The position numbers were made by a program, and so were the translations under genes. Below, piece by piece: positions 8,236 through 15,669 of a stretch of 64,000 nt of DNA. Every line of letters starts with the position of its first letter. The stretch's first letter is position 1. Source of the stretch: Desulfonatronum sp. SC1 (GTDB lineage: Bacteria > Desulfobacterota > Desulfovibrionia > Desulfovibrionales > Desulfonatronaceae); NCBI RefSeq assembly GCF_003046795.1, contig NZ_PZKN01000016.1, forward strand, positions 1 through 64,000, written 5' to 3'. The notes under the pieces were generated by a model, which did no database searches, was not told the origin of the DNA, and saw only the letters and a program-made list of their open reading frames with translations.

Positions 8236-9804
8236 TCAGCCCCTCCCGGCCGTGTTCGTGTTCAGCTCCAGATCTAACAGACCGCAATGCAACGCTTCCT
8301 GAAACTCGGCCTGAATCTCCTGATACCCCCAGACAATGGGCCGAATGCCCCGCCAGCGCTCTTCCAGAAAGGCGCGCATTTCTTCCAGCCCTTGATCCCG
8401 CGCGAGCACGCCCCGGTCATATAAATACCCGGACAGCCTGATGGCGCAGAACCCGCCCTGGCAGGGCCCCTTGCCCACCCGGCTTCGCAATCCGACGGAA
8501 AGCAGCGTGGTTCCGGAAGACGCCGCGGGCATCCCGGCAAGGATTTCGTCGATCACGCTTTGCGGGACTATCTCGCATTCGCAAATCACCTTTTCGTCCG
8601 TATCCTTGCGGCGCATCCACTCCCGGGGAGCCGACCCCGGTTCGGTCCACTTCCCGCTGGAAAAGGACGGCAGGGCGACGTTTCTGGTTTGACAGGGGCC
8701 GCCCCGACCAAGTTTGGCGCAGAGCAGGTCGGCGGTTTTTTCGGCCATCAAGCGAAAGGTGCTCAGTTTCCCGCCGGTGATGGTCAGAAAATTGTCCAGC
8801 CCCTGGGCTTCGTGATCCAGCAGGGCGAATCCCCGGCTGACGCCCCGGTCGTCCTGGTTCGAGGAACTGCCGAAAAGCGGACGAATGCGGGCATAGGCCC
8901 GGATGTAGCGAGTCGTGTCCAGGACCGGGATCATGGCCTTGGCGTCGTCGATGATCGCGTCCACCTCCGCAACGGTGGGCCGAAAGTCTTCCGGATGCGC
9001 GGCCCGGAGCGAAGTAGTGCCCAGAATGGACACGGTTCCGCCGGGCACCAGGATGTCGGAATCCGCGGCGGGCCGCAGCCTGTTGATCACCCGGCGGCTG
9101 ATCCTGTCGCTGGTCACCAGCAGCGTACCTTTGGAGAAGACCAAGTCGATCTCTCGGCCCACCAGGGCCAGAATTTCACCGGCCCAGGCCCCGGCGGCGT
9201 TGACCACCTGCTCCACCTTGATGTCCGCGACCTCCCCGGTGACGACATGTTGAACCTGGACCGAAACGATCCGGCCCTTTGCGACGCGAAGGGCGACGAC
9301 TCGGGTCATGGGCATGAACCGGGCCCCCAGTTGTTCGGCATGGGCCATATTGTCCAGGGAGAGACGGAACGGGTCCACGGAAGCGTCCGGGACTTCAAAG
9401 GCGGCGATGATCCCGTCCGAGAGAACCGGTTCCATTTCCCTGGCCGTCCCGGCGTCCACTTCCCGGCAGGGCACTCCGGCCTTTCGGCAGTTCAAGGCGA
9501 AATCCGCGACGTATCGTTCATCATCTCCGGCCACGGCGACAAAAAGACCGCCGGTGTCCTCAATGCAATGCGGAGCCAGATTCTTCAGTATTCCGCCTTC
9601 TTCCCGGCACTCCACGGCAGCCATGACATCCCCGCCGACGTAGCGCGCCCCGCTGTGCAACAGGCCGTGATTCCCGCCCGAGGCTCCGGCATTGATGTCG
9701 GTTTTATCCACCACGATGGACGAAATTCCGCGCAAGGCCAGGTCCCGGGCCAAACCGGTCCCGGTGACGCCCGCCCCGATGATCAGCACGGTTGTTGCCG
9801 ACAT
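8236..9804 (-). CDS. glpA: Anaerobic glycerol-3-phosphate dehydrogenase subunit A
   Basis: This 522-residue FAD enzyme oxidises sn-glycerol-3-phosphate to dihydroxyacetone phosphate. The dinucleotide fold is at residues 6-35 (GAGVTG at 10-15), and the DAO domain runs to about 360. A C-terminal BFD-like [2Fe-2S] domain has Cys 408, 410, 448 and 453 (CEC ... GPCQGGFC), as in bacterial GlpA. The ATG at 9804 is preceded by AGGAGAG; an upstream in-frame start at 9846 has no such site. It is the first gene of the leftward glycerol operon and is divergent from glpR. Confidence 0.95.
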   Translation of the reverse strand: MSATTVLIIGAGVTGTGLARDLALRGISSIVVDKTDINAGASGGNHGLLHSGARYVGGDVMAAVECREEGGILKNLAPHCIEDTGGLFVAVAGDDERYVADFALNCRKAGVPCREVDAGTAREMEPVLSDGIIAAFEVPDASVDPFRLSLDNMAHAEQLGARFMPMTRVVALRVAKGRIVSVQVQHVVTGEVADIKVEQVVNAAGAWAGEILALVGREIDLVFSKGTLLVTSDRISRRVINRLRPAADSDILVPGGTVSILGTTSLRAAHPEDFRPTVAEVDAIIDDAKAMIPVLDTTRYIRAYARIRPLFGSSSNQDDRGVSRGFALLDHEAQGLDNFLTITGGKLSTFRLMAEKTADLLCAKLGRGGPCQTRNVALPSFSSGKWTEPGSAPREWMRRKDTDEKVICECEIVPQSVIDEILAGMPAASSGTTLLSVGLRSRVGKGPCQGGFCAIRLSGYLYDRGVLARDQGLEEMRAFLEERWRGIRPIVWGYQEIQAEFQEALHCGLLDLELNTNTAGRG

Positions 9805-10191
9805 GGACTCTCCTGGGTTCAAGCCTCTGGAACCGGTTTTTCGCAAGAAACAAACCGACTCAAACCAAAGGCGTGCAGGTCATTTTTTCGGAAGAACAAC
9901 TTGTATTGCCTCTTTCCTGGTGATACGAAAGACCGCACACTTGGAAACGATCACGACAACGAAAATATTCGTACTTTGTTTCAGCATGGCTTTTCTCATA
10001 AACACAGTGCCCCACAACAAAGAGACAACTCTTAGAATATTTTTGTTTTTTTATACAAGCCGTGCCCTGTGATCCTTCCTGACGGACACTTTTCAATCGT
10101 TACCCAGGTTAGCTTTCAGCCCTCACCATGCCACTTTGCAATTCAGAAAACAACATAATTTTAATTATTCTTTCAAAAACGAAAAAAAGCC
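9805..10191. promoter_or_regulatory. Divergent glpA-glpR control region with a candidate GlpR operator
   Basis: This AT-rich stretch of 387 bp separates the two divergent halves of the glycerol locus and should hold both promoters. At 9959-9972 it contains ACGAA-AATA-TTCGT, a 5-bp dyad. The TTCG half-site recalls known GlpR/DeoR operators, so it is a candidate operator; the assignment is weak. CTTTGTT/AACAAAG inverted arms about 35 nt apart lie close by. No open frame here looks like a gene. Confidence 0.4.
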
Positions 10192-11073
10192 ATGTCCAAT
10201 GCTCAAGAAAAAAAAAGTGCCGGGGATCGGCGAAACAGTTTCGCTGCGTGCTCCCAAACCCCACGGAAATCATCAGCGGTCGGCGATGCTGGGTTGAGCG
10301 AGGGGAAATCCAAGGGCGTGGCCGCTCGCCATCGAAAGATCCTGAAGGTTGTTCAGGGCAAAGGCTACGTCACCATCGACGACCTGGCCCGAGAGTTCAA
10401 GGTCACCCCCCAGACCATCCGCCGGGATATCAACGACCTGAGCGACGCCGGCCTGATCCACCGCTACCATGGCGGCGCGGGAACGCTCTCCAGCACGGAA
10501 AATTTCGCCTACTCGGATCGAAAAATCCTCTGCCTCCAAGAAAAGGAGCGGATAGCCGCCCTGGTTGCCAGACACATTCCCGATCATGCATCGCTGTTCA
10601 TCAACATCGGCACGACCACCGAGGAGGTGGCCAAGGCCCTGTGCAACCACCAACGATTGCGCGTGATCACCAACAACCTCAATGTGGCCTCGATCCTCAG
10701 CAATTTCGACCACATCGACATCATCGTCGCCGGAGGGCTCATCCGCCACCGGGATTGCGGGATCATCGGCGAAGCGACCATCGACTTCATTCAGCAATTC
10801 AAGGTTGATTACGGGATCATCGGCATCAGCGGAATCGACATGGACGGGACCCTGCTGGATTTCGACTATCGCGAGGTTCGCGCGGCACGGGCCATCATCG
10901 ACAACTCCCGCCGGACTTTTCTCGTGGCCGATCACACCAAGTTCGGACGCAACGCCATGGTCAGGCTGGGGGGGATCGCCGAAATCGACGCCCTGTTTAC
11001 CGACCAAGCGCCCCCCGCGAGCCTGATGGAAATTCTGGCGACCCAGGACGTGAAACTCCATGTCGCCACATGA
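10192..11073 (+). CDS. glpR: DeoR-family transcriptional regulator of glycerol genes
   Basis: The protein has 293 residues from this ATG. The N-terminal helix-turn-helix (GYVTIDDLAREFKVTPQTI, about 59-77, then RRDINDLSDAGL) and the C-terminal sugar-phosphate sensor domain (IGTTTEEVAKAL, VAGGLIRHRD, FLVADHTKFGR) are typical of DeoR/GlpR repressors. GlpR binds glycerol-3-phosphate and lets go of its operators. The first 42 residues have no counterpart in the usual family of about 250 residues. The GTG at 10318 would give a normal length of 251 with a GAGGGG site upstream, so the true start is uncertain. Position between both glycerol operons supports a local regulator. Confidence 0.9.
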   Translation: MSNAQEKKSAGDRRNSFAACSQTPRKSSAVGDAGLSEGKSKGVAARHRKILKVVQGKGYVTIDDLAREFKVTPQTIRRDINDLSDAGLIHRYHGGAGTLSSTENFAYSDRKILCLQEKERIAALVARHIPDHASLFINIGTTTEEVAKALCNHQRLRVITNNLNVASILSNFDHIDIIVAGGLIRHRDCGIIGEATIDFIQQFKVDYGIIGISGIDMDGTLLDFDYREVRAARAIIDNSRRTFLVADHTKFGRNAMVRLGGIAEIDALFTDQAPPASLMEILATQDVKLHVAT

Positions 11074-11208
11074 TTCTTTTTCATTTCTTTCATTTCTACT
11101 TGTTTTTTTATTTCCTGGATGATAATTAAAACACTCATTTTTTTAACAAGCTGTGATTAATTGCTTTTTTTCTTAGCGCCGCGCGTACCGCCGGGATGGA
11201 GTCGACAC

Positions 11209-12294
11209 ATGGGATTTTCGATTTCGAATGTCGATAAATTTGTGGGCCAGGAAGTCCATCTGCAAGACATCAACCTTGATCTGCGTTCAGGAACGCAAAA
11301 CATCATCCTGGGCCGGACCCTGGCCGGCAAGACCTCCCTGCTCCGGATCATGGCCGGGCTGGATCGCCCAACGAAAGGCGTCATCCGGGAAAACGACGTC
11401 GACGTGACCGGCGTCTCGGTCCGCAAGCGCAGCGTGGCCATGGTTTATCAGCAGTTCGTGAACTACCCCTCCCTGACGGTGTACGATAATATTGCCTCAG
11501 CGTTGCGCATCAGCGGCATGTCCAAGGCGGACGTGGACGCCAGGGTCATGGAGGCCGCGAAAATGCTCCACCTGGAACCCATGCTGACCAGGCTCCCCCA
11601 GGAACTCTCCGGCGGACAGCAGCAACGCACTGCCATAGCCAGGGCACTGGTCAAGGACGCAGCCCTGCTCCTGCTGGACGAACCGCTGGTCAACCTGGAC
11701 TACAAGCTACGGGAGGAACTGCGGGCGGAACTCCAGGAAATCTTCCGACAGCGGGAATCCATCGTCCTCTACACCACCACCGAGCCCAGCGAAGCCCTGA
11801 TGCTTGGCGGGAACATCGTGATCATGCATGAAGGTCGCGTACTCCAGACCGGCCCCACCGAAGAAGTTTACCGACGGCCTTCCACGATCCAGGTGGCGGA
11901 TATTTTCAGCGACCCGCCCATCAACAAGATCAAGGCCGTGGTGGACGGAACGCACGCCCGTCTTGGCGAGGATCTGTCGACGCCTCTGGACGGCCATCTG
12001 ACCGGCCTGCCCCTCGGCGAATACCTCTTCGGCATCCGCCCGCACCACCTGAACATGTCCCGGCTGCACGAGCGCGACCTGGAACTTACCTGTACCGTGG
12101 AGCTGTCCGAAATCAGCGGCTCGGAGACCTTTATCCACGTCGATTACGGCGGCTTGGCGCTTGTCGTCCAGGAGAGAGGCATCCACCGCTATCCGTTGGG
12201 CAGCCGCATCCCCGTTTTTGTCCGCCCACGGAAAATCTACATTTTCAGTATTGACGGTGAGCTGGTGCGCGCTCCCAATCTTCAGGAATCCTGA
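11209..12294 (+). CDS. glpS: Glycerol ABC transporter ATP-binding subunit GlpS
   Basis: This 361-residue ATPase of the sugar-importer (MalK/UgpC-like) class has a TOBE-type C-terminus. Visible motifs are Walker A GRTLAGKT (35-42), Q-loop YQQF (80-83), signature LSGGQ (133-137) and Walker B LLLLDE (153-158). At the switch position the usual His is replaced (LYTTTEPSEA, Thr 189-191). The start is the ATG with GGAG 7 nt upstream; a TTG start at 11161 is less likely. It is followed by the second ATPase gene, two permease genes, a DUF2160 gene and the binding protein, the order known for the glycerol importer glpSTPQUV of Rhizobium. Confidence 0.9.
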   Translation: MGFSISNVDKFVGQEVHLQDINLDLRSGTQNIILGRTLAGKTSLLRIMAGLDRPTKGVIRENDVDVTGVSVRKRSVAMVYQQFVNYPSLTVYDNIASALRISGMSKADVDARVMEAAKMLHLEPMLTRLPQELSGGQQQRTAIARALVKDAALLLLDEPLVNLDYKLREELRAELQEIFRQRESIVLYTTTEPSEALMLGGNIVIMHEGRVLQTGPTEEVYRRPSTIQVADIFSDPPINKIKAVVDGTHARLGEDLSTPLDGHLTGLPLGEYLFGIRPHHLNMSRLHERDLELTCTVELSEISGSETFIHVDYGGLALVVQERGIHRYPLGSRIPVFVRPRKIYIFSIDGELVRAPNLQES

Positions 12295-12311
12295 TCCCGC
12301 GTGAGGAAACC

Positions 12312-13406
12312 ATGGCCCGGATCGAACTGCGAGAAATTGCCCACAGCTATCTTCCCTCTCCTCGAAACGCCGAGGACTATGCTCTGAAGCGCGTCCAGAC
12401 CGTGTGGGAAGATGGGGGGGCCTACGCCCTGCTTGGCCCTTCGGGGTGCGGAAAAACGACGCTTCTAAACATCATCTCCGGCCTGCTGACTCCCAGCGAG
12501 GGCCAAGTGCTTTACGACGGAAAAGATGTTACGGCCCTGCCGCCCGAGCAGCGGAATATCGCCCAGGTCTTTCAGTTTCCGGTTCTCTACGACACCATGA
12601 CCGTCTACGACAACCTGGCCTTTCCCTTGCGCAACCGCGGCGTTCCCGCCGCGGAAGTCGACCAGCGGGTTCATGAAGTGGCTGAAGCCCTGGACCTGTC
12701 CATTTTTTTGAAAAAGCGCGCGGCCCGTCTGGATGCGGACGCAAAGCAGAAGATCTCCCTGGGTCGGGGGCTGGTCCGCAAGGACGTGGCCGCGATCCTG
12801 TTCGACGAACCCCTGACGGTCATCGACCCGCATCTGAAATGGCAATTGCGCCGGAAACTCAAGGAAATCCACGCCCAGTTTCACTTGACCCTGATCTATG
12901 TGACCCATGACCAGGTCGAGGCACTGACCTTCGCCGACCAGGTTGTGGTCATGTCCGACGGCGCCATCCTCCAGGCGGGCACCCCGGAAGATCTTTTCGA
13001 AAACCCCGAGCATGCCTATGTCGGCTATTTCATCGGCAGCCCGGGCATGAACATCCTGCCCGTGACCCTTGTCGGCAACGACATCCGCATCAACGACAAC
13101 TCCATTTCCCTGCCACAGGAGTTGGCAAAGGCGGCACGGACAACGTCAAAACGCCTATCCCTGGGAATCAGGCCCTTGTATGTCCAGGTCCATGCCGAGC
13201 CCGGGCCGGATCGAGTCCAGGCCGAGGTGGTCCTGGTGGAGGACCAGGGCAGTTGCAAGGTGCTCACGCTCCGTCTTGGCGAGCATGTCCTCAAGGGTTT
13301 GCTTCGGGAGGACCGCGAAGCTCGCCGGGGTGCTTGCTGGCTGCACTTTCCGCCGGAACGGATCAAACTTTACGCCGACGACCAACTCATCAAGCTGGGG
13401 GATTGA
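12312..13406 (+). CDS. glpT: Glycerol ABC transporter ATP-binding subunit GlpT
   Basis: This 364-residue importer ATPase pairs with GlpS. It has Walker A GPSGCGKT (42-49), Walker B AILFDE (161-166) and switch His199 (VTHDQVEAL). The ABC signature is degenerate: LDADAKQK at 140-147 stands where LSGGQQQR is expected. The C-terminal TOBE-like region is intact. It starts 17 bp after glpS and ends 2 bp before glpP, so the genes form one operon. Do not confuse it with the E. coli antiporter that is also called GlpT. The degeneration complements that of GlpS. Confidence 0.9.
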   Translation: MARIELREIAHSYLPSPRNAEDYALKRVQTVWEDGGAYALLGPSGCGKTTLLNIISGLLTPSEGQVLYDGKDVTALPPEQRNIAQVFQFPVLYDTMTVYDNLAFPLRNRGVPAAEVDQRVHEVAEALDLSIFLKKRAARLDADAKQKISLGRGLVRKDVAAILFDEPLTVIDPHLKWQLRRKLKEIHAQFHLTLIYVTHDQVEALTFADQVVVMSDGAILQAGTPEDLFENPEHAYVGYFIGSPGMNILPVTLVGNDIRINDNSISLPQELAKAARTTSKRLSLGIRPLYVQVHAEPGPDRVQAEVVLVEDQGSCKVLTLRLGEHVLKGLLREDREARRGACWLHFPPERIKLYADDQLIKLGD

Positions 13407-13408
13407 TC

Positions 13409-14281
13409 ATGCAGAAATGGGAAAACAACAAGGCCTGGTTTCTGATCCTCCCGGTTTTCGCCGTGGTCGCCTTCAGCGCCATCATCCCTCTGATGACCGT
13501 GGTCAACTACTCGGTGCAGGACATCTTTGGACCGGGGCAAAGCATTTTCGTGGGCACGGAATGGTTCAAGGAAGTCCTGCACGACCAGCGTCTGCGCGAC
13601 GCGCTGTGGCGACAGCTTCTGTTTTCCAGCCTGGTCCTGCTGATCGAGATTCCGTTGGGCGTACTCATCGCCCTGGCCCTGCCCAGAAAAGGGTGGACCG
13701 TTTCGGCCTGCCTGGTCTTGCTGGCCCTGCCTCTGCTCATTCCCTGGAACGTCATCGGCACGACCTGGGTGGTCTTCACCAGGCCGGACATCGGCCTGTT
13801 CGGTGCGACGCTGAACGCCCTGGGCATTGCCTTTGACCATACGTCCTCCCCGCTGCACGCCTGGATCACGGTGATGCTCATGGAGGTCTGGCACTGGACT
13901 CCGTTGGTGGTCCTGCTGGCCTATGCCGGGCTGCGCGCCATCCCGGACGCCTACTATCAGGCGGCCAAAATCGACGGAGCCACGAACTGGGCTATTTTTC
14001 GCTTCATCCAGCTGCCCAAGATGCGCGGCGTCCTGACCATTGCCGTCCTGTTGCGGTTCATGGACAGCTTTCTGATCTATGCCGAGCCGTTTGTGCTCAC
14101 CGGCGGCGGACCGGGCAACTCGACCACCTTCTTGTCCATCTATCTGGTCAAGGTCGCGGTGGGCCAGTTCGATCTCGGTCCCGCGGCGGCCTTTTCCCTG
14201 ATCTACTTTTTGATCGTGCTCCTCTTTTGTTACATCTTTTTCCAGGCCCTGCTCAACGTGGGCACGGGAGAAAAACGATGA
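13409..14281 (+). CDS. glpP: Glycerol ABC transporter permease GlpP
   Basis: This 290-residue inner-membrane permease of the MalF/UgpA class has about six transmembrane segments. The cytoplasmic coupling loop YYQAAKIDGATNWAIFRF carries the EAA-type motif that contacts the ATPases. I placed the start at the ATG 2 bp after the glpT stop, because upstream codons in this frame lie inside glpT and show no membrane character. The stop overlaps the next start (ATGA), so GlpP and GlpQ are probably made in equal amounts. Confidence 0.9.
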   Translation: MQKWENNKAWFLILPVFAVVAFSAIIPLMTVVNYSVQDIFGPGQSIFVGTEWFKEVLHDQRLRDALWRQLLFSSLVLLIEIPLGVLIALALPRKGWTVSACLVLLALPLLIPWNVIGTTWVVFTRPDIGLFGATLNALGIAFDHTSSPLHAWITVMLMEVWHWTPLVVLLAYAGLRAIPDAYYQAAKIDGATNWAIFRFIQLPKMRGVLTIAVLLRFMDSFLIYAEPFVLTGGGPGNSTTFLSIYLVKVAVGQFDLGPAAAFSLIYFLIVLLFCYIFFQALLNVGTGEKR

Positions 14282-15081
14282 AGATTCAAAAACGATACAT
14301 CGGGCTGGCTTTTTACTTTCTCCTGCTGCTCCTGCCCATCTACTGGATGCTGAACATGTCCCTGCGGACCAACGCGGATATTCTGAGCACCTTTGCCCTG
14401 TATCCGCATAACCCGACCCTGGCCAACTACATCAAGATTTTCACTGATCCGGCCTGGTATTCGGGGTACATCAACTCCATTACCTACGTGACCATGAACA
14501 CGGTCTTCTCCCTGCTGGTTGCCCTGCCCGCGGCTTACGCCTTTTCCAGGTATCGGTTCATCGGCGACAAGCACGTCTTTTTCTGGCTGTTGACCAACCG
14601 CATGGCCCCCCCGGCCGTGTTCCTGCTGCCGTTTTTCCAGCTCTATTCCACGTTCGGACTGATCGACACCCATCTGGCCGTGGCTTTGGCCCACTGTCTG
14701 TTCAACGTCCCTCTGGCGGTCTGGATCCTGGAAGGATTCATGTCCGGAGTGCCCAGGGAAATCGACGAAACCGCCTTTATTGACGGGTATAGCTTCCCCC
14801 GCTTCTTCATCACCATCTTCATCCCGCTAATCCGGGCCGGAATCGGCGTGACCGCCTTTTTCTGCTTCATGTTCTCCTGGGTCGAACTGCTTCTGGCCCG
14901 CACCCTGACCACGACCGTGGCCAAGCCCATCGCCGCGACGATGACCCGGACCGTCAGCGCCACGGGCCTGGATTGGGGGCTGCTGGCCGCCGCCGGGATT
15001 CTGACCATCATTCCCGGGGCCTTGGTGATCTGGTTTGTGCGCAACCACCTGGCCAAGGGTTTTGCCCTGGGCCGCGTATAA
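14278..15081 (+). CDS. glpQ: Glycerol ABC transporter permease GlpQ
   Basis: This 267-residue permease of the MalG/UgpE class has about six hydrophobic segments and an EAA-type loop (EIDETAFIDGYSFPRFF). Together with GlpP it would form the membrane channel of the importer. The ATG overlaps the glpP stop. Downstream the operon is interrupted by a hairpin repeat of about 130 bp before the DUF2160 gene. The name glpQ follows the Rhizobium operon and is not the periplasmic phosphodiesterase. Confidence 0.9.
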   Translation: MKIQKRYIGLAFYFLLLLLPIYWMLNMSLRTNADILSTFALYPHNPTLANYIKIFTDPAWYSGYINSITYVTMNTVFSLLVALPAAYAFSRYRFIGDKHVFFWLLTNRMAPPAVFLLPFFQLYSTFGLIDTHLAVALAHCLFNVPLAVWILEGFMSGVPREIDETAFIDGYSFPRFFITIFIPLIRAGIGVTAFFCFMFSWVELLLARTLTTTVAKPIAATMTRTVSATGLDWGLLAAAGILTIIPGALVIWFVRNHLAKGFALGRV

Positions 15082-15096
15082 CTGTTTACTGAGATA

Positions 15097-15234
15097 GTCT
15101 TAATTCGACAGTCCGTTCAAAAACCCCAAGTGCAAGGAGCATGAAAAGTTCAAGGTCGAAGCGTATTTCTTTATACGTGAGAATTTGAACTTTTTGTAGC
15201 GACGCAGCAATTGGGTGTTTTTCAACGGACTGTC
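15097..15234. repeat. Long hairpin repeat element, copy A
   Basis: Perfect 11-bp terminal arms GACAGTCCGTT (15107-15117) and AACGGACTGTC (15224-15234) enclose further paired blocks (AAAAAC/GTTTTT, AAAAGTTCAA/TTGAACTTTT, GCGTAT/ATACGT around a short loop). Almost the whole unit can therefore fold into one interrupted hairpin. Its reverse complement matches 22847-22984 at about 90 percent by eye, including an 11-nt flank outside the arm. It lies between glpQ and the DUF2160 gene; the ribosome site of the latter begins right after it. It could be a non-autonomous mobile element or a shared mRNA hairpin. Confidence 0.85.
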
Positions 15235-15249
15235 AGGGAGGCATGCGTC

Positions 15250-15525
15250 ATGATTGAATGGATGGCCTGGACCACCGTCACCGCCAGCTTTTTCCTGACC
15301 ATTTTCCTGATCCTGGCGGGCATGCTCGTCTGGGAACTCAAGTCACCTTCCATGGAGCGCAAGGGCTTTTTGCCCATTGCCACTACCCGGGGTGACAGGC
15401 TGTTCATCGGACTTCTGGGAAGCGCCTACCTCACCTTGACGTGGGTCGGACTGACGGATTGGACGCTCTGGCTGGTATTGCCGGTCATCGTCGTCTTTAT
15501 GTCCTTGGTGATGCGCTACGGTTGA
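15250..15525 (+). CDS. glpU: DUF2160 small membrane protein of the glycerol importer (GlpU-like)
   Basis: This 91-residue protein has two or three hydrophobic segments (about 7-28, 55-65 and 70-87) and the charged loop WELKSPSMERKGFLP. This is the pattern of DUF2160 proteins, which are encoded between permease and binding protein in glpSTPQUV operons. Its role in glycerol uptake is not established. The ATG at 15250 follows GGGAGG; a TTG at 15211 would place the N-terminus inside the hairpin repeat and is rejected. Confidence 0.8.
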   Translation: MIEWMAWTTVTASFFLTIFLILAGMLVWELKSPSMERKGFLPIATTRGDRLFIGLLGSAYLTLTWVGLTDWTLWLVLPVIVVFMSLVMRYG

Positions 15526-15669
15526 TCATGCTGATTCGTGTTCAGATCACATTTGAGGTCCATGCCCGGTGCTTCGTGCGCGGGGCATTTATCTGATTGG
15601 CAGTGGAGTTGGTGAGACTGTTGTCTGGTAAAAAGTGTGAATCTATCCCTGTAACAACACGGAGGAGTC

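Noticed and set aside
15211-15249. TTG start that extends GlpU by 13 residues
   Set aside because: It would place the N-terminus inside the hairpin repeat. The ATG at 15250 has a GGGAGG site and fits the DUF2160 start.
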